Position numbers and translations under genes: made by a program. From NCBI RefSeq assembly GCF_000282535.1, contig NZ_AKJC01000037.1, forward strand, positions 1-34,407: 34,407 nt of DNA, in the 5' to 3' direction. The DNA is from Pseudomonas sp. GM84. GTDB lineage: Bacteria > Pseudomonadota > Gammaproteobacteria > Pseudomonadales > Pseudomonadaceae. A model generated the notes under the pieces. The model was not told where the DNA came from and ran no database searches. It was given only the letters and a program-made list of their open reading frames with translations. Shown here piece by piece: positions 8,689 to 16,830 of the stretch. Positions within the stretch are counted from its first letter, which is position 1, and each line of letters opens with the position of its first letter.

Positions 8689-8760
8689 TCAGGCAAGCTG
8701 GCCTTGTTCCTTCGGCGTATCGAACGCCACAAACAGCTGATCCGCCGTAATCGTCCCCAG
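8689..8760 (-). pseudogene. Broken 3' end copy of the Rrf2 regulator gene
   Basis: Read leftward, this encodes TITADQLFVAFDTPKEQGQLA followed by a stop, nearly the C-terminus of the intact Rrf2 protein (TITADQLFVAFDTPREQVESA). Only about the last 23 codons are present; upstream of 8760 the similarity stops abruptly and there is no start. It arose with the tandem duplication and is not expected to be expressed as a functional protein. Confidence 0.82.
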
Positions 8761-8770
8761 GTCCCCGGCA

Positions 8771-8838
8771 GTTGGCCAACGATTCGCCTTTTGGGCTTTC
8801 CAGTGCGGTGTGGGCAGGGAGCCGGGACAAGGCGTTGT
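8771..8838 (+). pseudogene. Broken 3' fragment copy of the aldehyde dehydrogenase gene
   Basis: These bases repeat 8322-8388 of the aldehyde dehydrogenase gene with about three differences, then jump to the copy of the gene's end (GTTGTAG). About 156 bases of the original are missing at the jump, which lies at a GTTG shared by both sides. The fragment has no start and is a leftover of the duplication. Confidence 0.82.
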
Positions 8839-9052
8839 AGTGCCCTGCAGACCATCAGTGATGTATTGGCTGGGTCGGCCTCTTCGCGGGACAAGCCCGC
8901 TCCCACAGGAGCGCCGCAATCTGCGGATCCTGCGCAGAACCTGTGGGAGCCGGCTTGCCGGCGATGAGGCCGGCACAGGCTCAGGCAGACTCGACTTGCT
9001 CGCGCGGCGTATCGAACGCCACAAACAGCTGATCCGCCGTAATCGTCCCCAG
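8835..9052. repeat. Direct repeat copy B of a tandem duplication
   Basis: Second copy of the block at 8541-8760. It runs into the intact Rrf2 gene, whereas copy A starts at the intact aldehyde dehydrogenase gene. The two genes at the outer ends are therefore whole and the inner copies are broken, as expected for a tandem duplication across a convergent gene pair. Confidence 0.88.
8884..8964. repeat. REP pair in copy B with a mismatched right partner
   Basis: The left arm (8884-8907) is the same as in copy A. The right arm (8942-8964) belongs to a different REP type, with GAGCCGGCTTGCCGGCGA instead of GAGCGGGCTTGTCCCGCGA. One copy has probably had its right arm replaced or converted since the duplication. 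Confidence 0.8.
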
Positions 9053-9421
9053 ATCCAGCCGCATGTTCTGCTCCAGCATCGCGAACAGTCGGGTGAACAC
9101 CTCGTACACCTTGCAGTGATCCTCAAGCCCGGCAAACGGGTTGTCGATCTTCTCGGCGATCAGCGAGCTTTCCTGCACCGCGTCATACACCTCGCGCAGG
9201 GTGATCTCCTGCGGCGCACGGGCCAGCGTCACGCCGCCCTGGGCGCCGCGAAACGAGGTCAGGATGTTGGCCTTGACCATCTGCGACACCAGCCCGCGCA
9301 CGCGGGTAGGGTGCACCTTCACCCATTTGGCGATGGTCTCTGTGCGCAGCTTCTGCGGCGCATTGGCCGCCACGAACGAGAGAATGTACGAAGCAGTGAT
9401 GAGTCGGGTCGACTGGCTCAT
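8981..9421 (-). CDS. Rrf2-family transcriptional regulator
   Basis: A 146-residue protein with an N-terminal winged helix (about 1-70: LRTETIAKWVKVHPTRVRGLVSQMVKAN is the helix-turn-helix area, followed by the FRGAQGGVTLAR wing). It contains a single cysteine, Cys103, so it lacks the three-cysteine cluster that holds Fe-S in IscR and NsrR; it resembles the YwnA-like branch, which may sense through one thiol or a small molecule. ATG 9421 is preferred; an upstream in-frame TTG at 9451 is less likely. It is divergent from the peptide-type ABC operon and probably represses it through the palindrome at 9517. The inducer is unknown. Confidence 0.9.
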   Translation of the reverse strand: MSQSTRLITASYILSFVAANAPQKLRTETIAKWVKVHPTRVRGLVSQMVKANILTSFRGAQGGVTLARAPQEITLREVYDAVQESSLIAEKIDNPFAGLEDHCKVYEVFTRLFAMLEQNMRLDLGTITADQLFVAFDTPREQVESA

Positions 9422-9516
9422 GGAGGTAATGGCTCCCTGCGAAAAACGCAAATGTTACACCCTGGAAAAGCCCGTCATCGGGCCCTGGAAAAGCGCTTGT
9501 CCTGCCGCTAATGTAT

Positions 9517-9545
9517 TTGTTACGGTAACAATTACAAATTATAAA
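9517..9545 (+). promoter_or_regulatory. sigma70-like promoter with overlapping palindromic operator
   Basis: TTGTTA (9517-9522), a 17-base spacer and TATAAA (9540-9545) form a good promoter for the ABC operon. The -35 box lies inside a perfect palindrome, TTGTTAC-G-GTAACAA (9517-9531). The site sits in the divergent region between the Rrf2 gene and the ABC operon, so it is the obvious Rrf2 operator candidate. Binding is inferred. Confidence 0.68.
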
Positions 9546-9609
9546 CAGCTTCTACGCAATCCGCTTTGACCGAACAACAATTCCTTGCGGTTCAACAGGG
9601 GCAAATGCC

Positions 9610-11211
9610 ATGAGCGATAACAACAACAAGAGTCCTCTCGTCATTCCCGAAGGCGGCCTGCCGCGCCGGGATTTCCTGAAATACAGCGCTGCTGCCGCGG
9701 CCATCGCCGGGGCGTTTTCACTCGGCCTGCCGCTGGGCGGCTACGCCGCCGAGGCCACGCCGAAGCCGGGCGGCACCCTGCGCCTGGGCCTGGCCGGGGG
9801 CAGCACCACCGACTCCAAGGACCCGGGCTCGTGGGTCGACACCTTCACCTTCATCGGTTTTTCGGCGGTGTACAACACCCTCACCGAAATCTCCGTGGAA
9901 GGCACTGCCATCCCTGAGCTGGCCGAGCGCTGGGAGTCGAGCCCCGACGCAAAAGTGTGGACCTTCGCCCTGCGCCAGGGCGTGACCTTCCACAATGGCA
10001 AATCCCTCACCGCCGACGACGTGGTCGCCTCGATCCAGCACCACCTGGGCGAGAAATCCACCTCCGCCGCCAAGACCGTGCTCGGCGATGTCGCCAAGGT
10101 GCACGCCAGCGCCCCTGACACCGTGGTGTTCGAGCTGCACTCGGGCAACGCCGACTTCGCCTACGTGGTCGCCGACTACCACCTGGTGATCATGCCCGCC
10201 AAGGACGGCCTGGCCGACTGGCAGGCCGGCGTCGGCACCGGCGGCTACCGCATCAAGAGCTTCGAGCCCGGTGTGCGCATGGACCTGGAGCGCAGCCCGG
10301 ACTACTGGAAGCCGGGCAGGGCGCATTTCGCCAGCGCCGAGCTGATCGCCATCGCCGACGGCGCCGCGCGGGTCAACGCACTGGTCACCGGCAAGGTCGA
10401 CGTGATCAACAAGGTCGACCTCAAGACCGTGGCCCTGCTCAAGCGCAACCCGAAGCTGGTGATCGAGGAAACCAAGGGCGCCCAGCACTACACCTTCCCG
10501 ATGCTCTGCGACAGCCAGCAGTTCCGCGACAACAACGTGCGCATGGCCCTCAAGCATGCGATCAACCGCGAAACCTTGCTGGCCTCGGTGCTCTACGGCT
10601 ACGGCCAGGTCGGCAATGACCACCCGCTGCAGCCGGCCAACCGCTTCATCAACCCGGCGCTCGAGCAGCGCGCCTACGACCCGGACAAGGCGCGTTTCTA
10701 CCTGCGCCAGGCCGGCATGGACAGCCTCAAGGTGCGCCTGCAGGCCTCCGATGCCGCCTACAGCGGTGCGGTAGACGCCTCGGTGCTGTTCAAGGAGCAG
10801 GCGCGCCAGGCCGGGATCGACATCGACGTGGTGCGCGAGCCAGCCGATGGCTTCTTCTCCAACGTCTGGATGAAACAACCCTTCACCACCTCGTTCTGGT
10901 ACTCCAGCCTCACCGCCGACCGCATGTTCAGCATCGGTTACGCCAAGGGCGCGGCCTGGAACGAGACCCACTGGGACAACCCGCGCTTCAACCAGCTGCT
11001 CAACGCCGCCCGCGGCGAGATGAACGAGCCGCTGCGCCGCGAGATGTACAACGAAATGCAGGCGCTGTGCCGCGATGACGGCGGGGCGATCGTGCCGCTG
11101 TTCGCCAGCTCCGTCGCCGCCCGCTCCAGCCGCGTGGCCCATGGCCCGCTCACCGCGCCGTATGGCGAGCTCGATGGCCTGCGGGTGATCGAGCGCTGGT
11201 GGCAGGCCTGA
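9610..11211 (+). CDS. ABC transporter substrate-binding protein, family 5 (peptide/nickel type), Tat-exported
   Basis: A 533-residue periplasmic binding protein of the DppA/OppA type. The N-terminus carries a twin-arginine signal (PRRDFLK, Arg19-Arg20), a hydrophobic stretch and a likely cleavage after GYAA near residue 47. The body shows the family start KPGGTLRLG and ADDVVASIQHHL. Export by Tat suggests that it folds, or binds a cofactor or ligand, before export. AGGGG at 9597-9601 precedes the ATG. The ligand cannot be told from the sequence: family 5 proteins bind peptides, but also opines, nickel and glutathione. It heads a five-gene operon with its own permeases and ATPase. Early codons contain a run of AAC (9619-9629) that matches the Hfq/Crc target motif. 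Confidence 0.92.
   Translation: MSDNNNKSPLVIPEGGLPRRDFLKYSAAAAAIAGAFSLGLPLGGYAAEATPKPGGTLRLGLAGGSTTDSKDPGSWVDTFTFIGFSAVYNTLTEISVEGTAIPELAERWESSPDAKVWTFALRQGVTFHNGKSLTADDVVASIQHHLGEKSTSAAKTVLGDVAKVHASAPDTVVFELHSGNADFAYVVADYHLVIMPAKDGLADWQAGVGTGGYRIKSFEPGVRMDLERSPDYWKPGRAHFASAELIAIADGAARVNALVTGKVDVINKVDLKTVALLKRNPKLVIEETKGAQHYTFPMLCDSQQFRDNNVRMALKHAINRETLLASVLYGYGQVGNDHPLQPANRFINPALEQRAYDPDKARFYLRQAGMDSLKVRLQASDAAYSGAVDASVLFKEQARQAGIDIDVVREPADGFFSNVWMKQPFTTSFWYSSLTADRMFSIGYAKGAAWNETHWDNPRFNQLLNAARGEMNEPLRREMYNEMQALCRDDGGAIVPLFASSVAARSSRVAHGPLTAPYGELDGLRVIERWWQA
9619..9629 (+). promoter_or_regulatory. Possible Hfq/Crc catabolite-activity motif
   Basis: AACAACAACAA at codons 4-7 of the binding protein gene matches AANAANAA, the sequence that Hfq with Crc binds near start codons in Pseudomonas to block translation during growth on preferred carbon sources. 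Confidence 0.4.
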
Positions 11212-11263
11212 ACCGGTCGCGTTTCGCAGGGCTGAACTTCGCATCCAGTCGAGGAGTTGTACG

Positions 11264-12223
11264 GTGAACAATCTTGGCAAACTGCTTGTGCAGCGGCTGG
11301 CCCTGGGCCTGTTGTCGCTGTTTGCGGTCTCGGTGGTGATTTTCCTGGCCGTGGGCATGCTGCCGGGCGACATCGCCCAGGCCATGCTCGGCCAGTCGGC
11401 CACCCCGGAAACCGTGGCGGCGTTCCGGGCCCAGCTGGGGCTGGACCTGTCGCCACTGCAGCGTTTCATCCAGTGGGCGTGGCGCCTGCTGCACGGTGAC
11501 CTTGGCCTGTCCCTGGCCAACCAGCGGCCGATTGTCGAACTGGTCGGTGCGCGGCTGGGCAATACCTTCAGCCTGGCCCTGCTGGCGGCGCTGTTCTCGG
11601 TGCCGACCGCGTTGCTGCTGGGCATGCTCGCGGCGTTGTACCGCAACAGCTGGTTCGACCGGCTGCTGAACACCAGCGCGCTGAGCGCGGTGTCGTTCCC
11701 CGAGTTCTTCGTCGCCTACATCCTGATTCTGGTGTTCGCGGTGAAGCTCGAATGGCTGCCGGGCATTTCCAGCCTGGCACCGGATGCGTCGCTGGCTGAG
11801 GTGCTGGAGGTCTCGGTGCTGCCCGTGGCGACCCTGAGCCTGGTGGTGATCGCGCAGATGATGCGCATGACCCGCGCCTCGCTGATCAACCTGCTGGCCA
11901 GCCCCTACATCGAGATGGCCCGGCTCAAGGGCGTGTCGCCGGCGCGGATCATCTTCAAGCACGCCTTGCCCAACGCCCTGGCGCCGATCGTCAACGTGGT
12001 GGCGCTGAACCTGGCGTACCTGGTGGTGGGCGTGGTGGTGGTGGAAGTGGTGTTCGTCTACCCGGGCCTGGGCCAGTTGCTGGTGGACTCGGTGGCCAAG
12101 CGCGACATTCCGGTGGTGCAGGCCTGCAGCCTGATCTTCGCCGGCACCTACATCCTGCTCAATACCGGCGCCGACGTGCTGTCGATCGCCAGCAACCCAC
12201 GCCTGATGCATCCGAAGGGGTAG
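11264..12223 (+). CDS. ABC transporter permease, DppB type
   Basis: A 319-residue inner-membrane permease with a membrane segment near the N-terminus and about six in all. The EAA loop is at about 220-240 (ASPYIEMARLKGVSPARIIFKHALPNAL). The N-terminal SVVIFLAVGMLPGD is the usual DppB start. It begins with GTG at 11264, with GAGGAG at 11251-11256. It follows the binding protein by 52 bases and should pair with the next gene to form the channel. Confidence 0.92.
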   Translation: MNNLGKLLVQRLALGLLSLFAVSVVIFLAVGMLPGDIAQAMLGQSATPETVAAFRAQLGLDLSPLQRFIQWAWRLLHGDLGLSLANQRPIVELVGARLGNTFSLALLAALFSVPTALLLGMLAALYRNSWFDRLLNTSALSAVSFPEFFVAYILILVFAVKLEWLPGISSLAPDASLAEVLEVSVLPVATLSLVVIAQMMRMTRASLINLLASPYIEMARLKGVSPARIIFKHALPNALAPIVNVVALNLAYLVVGVVVVEVVFVYPGLGQLLVDSVAKRDIPVVQACSLIFAGTYILLNTGADVLSIASNPRLMHPKG

Positions 12224-12226
12224 ACC

Positions 12227-13054
12227 ATGAGCCTGATCACACCTCTGCTGCGCGCGCCCTTGAGCGCCAAGTTCGGCCTGCTGGTGATTGTTGCCTACAT
12301 CGTGGTGGCGCTGTTCGCGCCGCTGCTGGCGCCCTACGGCGAAACTCAGGTGGTCGGCGAGGGCTTCGCGCCCTGGAGCCCGGAGTTCCTGCTGGGCACC
12401 GACAACCTCGGCCGCGACATGTTCAGCCGCCTGCTTTACGGCGCCCGCAACACCCTGGGCATCGCTTTCCTGACCACCAGCCTGGCGTTCCTGCTGGGCG
12501 GCCTGTGCGGGCTGGTGGCGGCGATCAAGGGTGGCTGGATCGACCAGGGTCTGTCACGGGTGGTGGACATCCTGATGGCCATTCCGCAACTGATCTTCGC
12601 CTTGCTGATCCTCAGCGTGGTGGGCACCACGGCCACGTCGCTGGTGCTGGTGATCGCGCTGCTCGACGCCACCCGCGTGTTCCGTCTGTCGCGGGCGGTG
12701 GCGATGAACGTGGTGGTGCAGGACTACGTCGAGGCCGCGCGGCTGCGCGGGGAAGGGCTGTGGTGGCTGGTCACCCGCGAAGTGCTACCCAATGCCGCGG
12801 CGCCGCTGATCGCCGAGTTCGGCCTGCGGTTCTGCTTCGTCTTCCTGTTCATCAGTGCCTTGTCGTTCCTGGGGCTGGGCATCCAGCCGCCGACCGCCGA
12901 CTGGGGCAGCATGGTGCGCGACAACGCGGTGCTGATCACCTTCGGTGACCTCAGCCCGCTGCTTCCGGCCCTGGCGGTGGCGTTGATCACGGTGAGCGTG
13001 AACTTCGTCGTCGACTGGGTGCTTCACCTGTCCAGTGGCCTGAAGGAGTGCTGA
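12227..13054 (+). CDS. ABC transporter permease, DppC type
   Basis: A 275-residue second permease. It has the N-terminal membrane segment, LLGTDNLGRDMFSRLLYGAR (a DppC hallmark) and the EAA loop DYVEAARLRGEGLWWLVTRE before LPNAAAPLI. It starts 3 bases after the DppB-type gene, with AAGGGG upstream, and ends just before the ATPase gene, so the genes are translationally coupled. Confidence 0.92.
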   Translation: MSLITPLLRAPLSAKFGLLVIVAYIVVALFAPLLAPYGETQVVGEGFAPWSPEFLLGTDNLGRDMFSRLLYGARNTLGIAFLTTSLAFLLGGLCGLVAAIKGGWIDQGLSRVVDILMAIPQLIFALLILSVVGTTATSLVLVIALLDATRVFRLSRAVAMNVVVQDYVEAARLRGEGLWWLVTREVLPNAAAPLIAEFGLRFCFVFLFISALSFLGLGIQPPTADWGSMVRDNAVLITFGDLSPLLPALAVALITVSVNFVVDWVLHLSSGLKEC

Positions 13055-13056
13055 GC

Positions 13057-14691
13057 ATGAGCAACGATACCTTGCTGGAAATTCGCGACCTGCGCATCGA
13101 GGGCCACTATGAGAACGCCTGGCACCCGCTGATCAAGGGCATCGACCTGACCTTGAAGCGTGGCGAAGTGCTGGGGCTGATCGGCGAATCCGGGGCCGGC
13201 AAGTCGACCCTGGGCCTGGCCTCGATGGGCTATGTGCGCGACGGGTGCCGGATCACCGGAGGCAGCGTGTGCTTCGACGGTATTCAGCTGCTTGAATCCA
13301 GCGCCGAAACCCTGCGCAAGCTGCGCGGCCTGCGCATCGCCTATGTGGCGCAGAGCGCGGCGGCCTCGTTCAACCCGGCCCACCGGCTGATCGATCAGCA
13401 CGTGGAAACGGCGGTGACCAACGGCGGCATCGACCGCGCCAAGGCCGAGGCCGAGGCGGTGGAGCTGTACCGCATCCTGCGCCTGCCGGACCCCGAGCAC
13501 ATCGGCCAGCGCTACCCGCACCAGCTGTCCGGCGGCCAGCTGCAGCGGGTGATGACCGCGATGGCCATGGCCTGCCACCCGGACCTGATCATCTTCGACG
13601 AACCGACCACGGCGCTGGACGTCACCACCCAGATCGAGGTGCTGGCGGCGATCCGCGATGCGGTGAAGACCTTCGGCAGCGCCGCGCTCTATATCAGCCA
13701 TGACCTGGCGGTGGTGGCGCAGATGGCCGACCGCATCATGGTGCTGCGCCACGGAAGCCTGGTGGAGGAGGCGCAGACCCGCACCATGCTCAGCGCGCCG
13801 CAACAGCAATACACCCAGTCGCTGTGGGCGGTGCGCAATTTCCACACCTCGGCCAAGGCGTGCCCGACGCATGAAAAACCGTTGCTGGAAGTGCGCAATG
13901 CCGACGCCCGCTATGGTCATCAGCCGGTGCTGCACGATGTCTCGCTGAAACTCTATCGGGGCCAGACCCTGGCGGTGATCGGCGAGTCGGGCAGCGGCAA
14001 GAGCACCACGGCGCGGTTGATCAGCGGCCTGCTGCAACCCACCTCGGGCCAGGTGCTGTATGACGGCGAAGCGTTGCCGGCGGACTATCGCCAGCGCAGC
14101 AAGGAGCAGCTGCGACGCATCCAGATGATCTACCAGATCCCCGACACCGCGCTCAATCCACGCCAGCGCATCGTCGACATCATCGGCCGGCCCTTGAGCT
14201 TCTACCTGGGCCTGAAGGGCAAGGCGCTGCGCGAGCGGGTCGCCGAACTGCTGCGGATGATCGACCTGGAGCCGGCCAAGTACATGGACCGCCTGCCCCG
14301 CGAGCTGTCGGGCGGGCAGAAGCAGCGGATCTGTATCGCCCGCGCGTTGGCGGCGGAACCGCAGCTGATCATCTGCGATGAAGTGACCTCGGCCCTCGAC
14401 CAGTTGGTGGCCGAGGGCGTGCTGAAGTTGCTCGACCGTATCCAGCGCGAGCTGGGCGTGGCCTACCTGTTCATCACCCACGACGTGGCCACCGTGCGCG
14501 CCATCGCCGACGAGGTGCTGGTGATGCAGCGCGGGCGGGTGGTCGACCATGGCAGCCGCGAAGCGATCTTCCAGCCGCCGTACCGTGATTACACCGGTTT
14601 GCTGTTCTCCTGCGAGCCGGAGATGGACCCGGACTGGCTCGACCGCCTGCTGGCGACGCGCAACCCTATTTCCCCTTTGGCAACTGTTTGA
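13057..14691 (+). CDS. Fused double ABC ATPase, DppD-DppF type
   Basis: A 544-residue cytoplasmic ATPase joining two complete nucleotide-binding domains. The first has Walker [10 protein letters not shown] (43-51), signature LSGGQLQRV and Walker [13 protein letters not shown]. The second has [19 protein letters not shown] and [12 protein letters not shown]. Both sites look catalytically complete, unlike many fused importers. Most Dpp/Opp systems encode these as two genes; the fused form is common in accessory family 5 importers. ATG 13057 has AAGGAG 8 bases upstream; the in-frame GTG at 13048 overlaps the Shine-Dalgarno and is less likely. Confidence 0.93.
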   Translation: MSNDTLLEIRDLRIEGHYENAWHPLIKGIDLTLKRGEVLGLIGESGAGKSTLGLASMGYVRDGCRITGGSVCFDGIQLLESSAETLRKLRGLRIAYVAQSAAASFNPAHRLIDQHVETAVTNGGIDRAKAEAEAVELYRILRLPDPEHIGQRYPHQLSGGQLQRVMTAMAMACHPDLIIFDEPTTALDVTTQIEVLAAIRDAVKTFGSAALYISHDLAVVAQMADRIMVLRHGSLVEEAQTRTMLSAPQQQYTQSLWAVRNFHTSAKACPTHEKPLLEVRNADARYGHQPVLHDVSLKLYRGQTLAVIGESGSGKSTTARLISGLLQPTSGQVLYDGEALPADYRQRSKEQLRRIQMIYQIPDTALNPRQRIVDIIGRPLSFYLGLKGKALRERVAELLRMIDLEPAKYMDRLPRELSGGQKQRICIARALAAEPQLIICDEVTSALDQLVAEGVLKLLDRIQRELGVAYLFITHDVATVRAIADEVLVMQRGRVVDHGSREAIFQPPYRDYTGLLFSCEPEMDPDWLDRLLATRNPISPLATV

Positions 14692-14700
14692 GGATTGCCC

Positions 14701-15405
14701 ATGAAAGTTCTGATCGTTCACGCTCATCCCGAGCCTCAATCCTTCACTGCCGCGCTGCGTGACCAGGCGGCGGACACCTTCCGTGCCCAGGGCCATGAGG
14801 TGCAGGTCAGTGACCTGTACGCGATGGGCTGGAACCCGGTGGCCAGTGCCGATGATTTCAACCACCGCGAGAACCCGGAGTACCTGGTGTATGCGCTGGA
14901 GCAGCGGCTGGGGGTGAAGAGCGGCTCCATCGCGCCGGACATCCAGCAGGAGCTGGACAAGCTGCTGTGGGCGGACCTGCTGGTGCTGAACTTCCCGATC
15001 TTCTGGTTCTCGGCGCCGGCGATGCTCAAGGGCTGGATCGACCGGGTGCTGGTGTCGGGGGTGTGCTATGGCGGCAAGCGGTTCTATGACCAGGGCGGGT
15101 TGGCCGGCAAGCGGGCGTTGGTGACCGTGACGATTGGCGGGCGTGAGCACATGTTCGGCGAAGGGGCGATCCATGGGCCGTTGGAGGACATGTTGCGGCC
15201 GATTCTGCGGGGGACTTTGGCGTATGTCGGGTTCGAGGTGCTGGAGCCGTTCGTGGCGTGGCATGTGCCGTATATCAGCGACGAGGCGCGCAAGGACTTC
15301 TTGTGCAGCTATCAGCAGCGCCTTGAGCAGCTTTCGGATGATCTGCCGATGAACTTCCCGCGCCTGGACCAGTTCGATGAGGCGCTGTACCCGCTGGCGA
15401 AATAA
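14701..15405 (+). CDS. NAD(P)H:quinone oxidoreductase-like flavoprotein (flavodoxin fold)
   Basis: A 234-residue protein of the NQO1/MdaB/KefF family. It starts with KVLIVHAHPEPQSF, the FMN/FAD phosphate loop, and has the FPIFWFSAPAMLKGWIDRVL block and VTIGGREHMFGEGAIHG. It would reduce quinones or other electrophiles by two electrons, as a cytosolic detoxifying enzyme. GAGGA precedes the ATG by 6 bases, and it follows the ATPase gene by 9 bases, so it belongs to the Rrf2-linked operon. This link suggests that the imported compound or its product is redox-active or thiol-reactive, which is inference. Codons near the 3' end are richer in G and T. Confidence 0.88.
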   Translation: MKVLIVHAHPEPQSFTAALRDQAADTFRAQGHEVQVSDLYAMGWNPVASADDFNHRENPEYLVYALEQRLGVKSGSIAPDIQQELDKLLWADLLVLNFPIFWFSAPAMLKGWIDRVLVSGVCYGGKRFYDQGGLAGKRALVTVTIGGREHMFGEGAIHGPLEDMLRPILRGTLAYVGFEVLEPFVAWHVPYISDEARKDFLCSYQQRLEQLSDDLPMNFPRLDQFDEALYPLAK

Positions 15406-15449
15406 TTCGTCAGCAGTCGATCGAAAATTCTGTGAGAGAGGGCGGGGTC

Positions 15450-15548
15450 TTGTGGGAGCGGGCTTGTCCCGCGAACACGGGCGAAGCCCGTGCCAGACGG
15501 CTCTATTGTCTGGACCGGCCTCTTCGCGGGACAAGCCCGCTCCCACAA
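15450..15548. repeat. REP pair (REPIN) with two inner hairpins
   Basis: Outer REP arms begin TTGTGGGAGCGGG at 15450 and end with the reverse complement at 15548. Inside are two further hairpins, CACGGGC-GAA-GCCCGTG (15476-15492) and CCAGAC...GTCTGG (15493-15513). It lies between the quinone reductase gene and the next operon and may end transcription. Confidence 0.9.
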
Positions 15549-15571
15549 AAGCGCGGCTCGACCCCACACAA

Positions 15572-15612
15572 ATACCCCATTCAAGTTTTCCTTACACACC
15601 CATTCGGGGTAT
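15572..15612. promoter_or_regulatory. Inverted repeat upstream of the polyamine-type binding protein gene
   Basis: ATACCCC (15572-15578) and GGGGTAT (15606-15612) are perfect 7-base inverted arms, 27 bases apart. Each is joined to a CCCATTC-like direct repeat. The spacing fits a dimer pair or a looped operator in the promoter region of the gene at 15691. No regulator can be assigned; the LuxR-type gene downstream is a candidate. The remaining bases of 15549-15690 show nothing else clear. Confidence 0.3.
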
Positions 15613-15690
15613 GGCCCCCACCCCCCAGTCGCCCGGATAGTACCTCCATCAGCTCACCCGAGCCGATCCTGATCACACGATGGAGTTGCT

Positions 15691-16794
15691 ATGCGCAAGG
15701 CATTGAAGGTGATTTCCAGTCTGTTGCTGTCCTGTACCGCCACGGCCGTCCTGGCCACCGAGGCCGACACCGGCAACACGCTCAGGTTGTACAACTGGAC
15801 CGACTACATCGGCGAAAACACCCTGGCCGATTTTGAAAAACAAACCGGCATCAAGGTGATCTACGACACCTTCGACGGCTACGAAACAGTCCAGACCAAA
15901 CTCCTCACCGGCCGCTCGGGCTACGACCTGGTGATGCTCAACGCCTCCCTGGTGCCGCCGCTGATCAAGGCCAAGGTGTTCCAGCCCCTCGACAAATCCA
16001 AGCTCCCCAGCTGGGCCAACCTCGACCCGCAGGTGGTCGAGCACATGCAGGCCTTCGACCCCGGCATGGTCTACTCGGCGCCCTACACCTGGGGCAGCTC
16101 CGGCATCACCTACAACGTCGACAAGATCAAGCAACGCATGCCCGATGCGCCCATCGGATCCTTGGCCATGCTGTTCGACCCGAAGATCGTCTCGCGCTTC
16201 GCCGACTGCGGCGTGACCATCATGGACGCCCCCAGCGAAGTCATCCCGCTGGCCCTCAAATACCTCGGCAAAGACCCGCAAAGCGCCAAGCCGGCCGACC
16301 TCAAGGCCGCCCAGGATGTGCTCATGGGCATCCGTCCCTACATCAAGAAATTCGACTCGGTGAACTACCTCACCAGCCTGCCCAACGGCGATGTGTGCAT
16401 GGCCCTGACCTGGTCCGGCGACTACGCCACCGCCCAGGCCCGCGCCGTGGAAGCGAAGAAGGACATCAACCTGGCGTTCTTCATTCCCAAGGAAGGCTCG
16501 CTGATCTGGTTCGACAGCCTCTACCTGCCCAATGACGCCCCCCACGTGGCCAACGCCCACCGCTTCATCGAATACCTGCTGCAGCCCAAGACCATGGCCG
16601 AAGTGACCAACTACATCCACTACGCCAACAGCAACGCCGCCGCCACGCCCCTGGTACAGGCCGACATCCGCAACGATCCGGCGATCTACCCCGACGACCA
16701 GACCCGCGAGCGCCTGTTCACCCAGAAATCCCAGGACCCGCAGGCGATGCGCGCCATCACCCGGGTCTGGAGCTCGGTCAAGACCGGCATCTGA
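15691..16794 (+). CDS. Periplasmic polyamine-type substrate-binding protein (PotF/SpuD-like)
   Basis: A 367-residue periplasmic protein with a Sec signal peptide (about 1-22, cleavage after VLA) and the PotF-family start LYNWTDYIGENTLADFEK. It also has YDLVMLNASLVPPLI, ALTWSGDYATA and SLIWFDSLYLPNDAPH, which form the ligand cleft in PotF/SpuD/SpuE. It should bind a diamine, polyamine or guanidino compound. No permease or ATPase gene is beside it, so it must use another system's membrane parts or act in sensing. The next gene is a class III aminotransferase 36 bases away, a pairing like spuC-spuD, which supports amine uptake followed by transamination. GGAG at 15682-15685 supports the start. 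Confidence 0.9.
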   Translation: MRKALKVISSLLLSCTATAVLATEADTGNTLRLYNWTDYIGENTLADFEKQTGIKVIYDTFDGYETVQTKLLTGRSGYDLVMLNASLVPPLIKAKVFQPLDKSKLPSWANLDPQVVEHMQAFDPGMVYSAPYTWGSSGITYNVDKIKQRMPDAPIGSLAMLFDPKIVSRFADCGVTIMDAPSEVIPLALKYLGKDPQSAKPADLKAAQDVLMGIRPYIKKFDSVNYLTSLPNGDVCMALTWSGDYATAQARAVEAKKDINLAFFIPKEGSLIWFDSLYLPNDAPHVANAHRFIEYLLQPKTMAEVTNYIHYANSNAAATPLVQADIRNDPAIYPDDQTRERLFTQKSQDPQAMRAITRVWSSVKTGI

Positions 16795-16830
16795 CACCTT
16801 TCACCGTACCGATCCGACAAGGAACCGCTC

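Larger units (their letters stand above)
8541..8760. repeat. Direct repeat copy A of a tandem duplication
   Basis: This block holds the last bases of the aldehyde dehydrogenase gene, a REP pair and a broken copy of the Rrf2 gene 3' end. It matches 8835-9052 closely: the first 90 or so bases differ at only a few positions, and 8714-8760 is identical to 9006-9052. The region between the two REP arms and the Rrf2 fragment is the most diverged part. Confidence 0.88.

Noticed and set aside
8562..9000. Several short open frames on both strands in the REP-rich interval
   Set aside because: They are made of translated REP sequence and pieces of the duplicated genes, and repeat the same words at each REP site in the window.
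8541..9052. A CRISPR-like or short tandem array
   Set aside because: There are only two long imperfect copies with gene fragments between; no regular short repeats or spacers.
13024..15567. An 847-codon minus-strand open frame
   Set aside because: It lies opposite the double ATPase and quinone reductase genes and shows only low-complexity Arg, Gln and His-rich translation.
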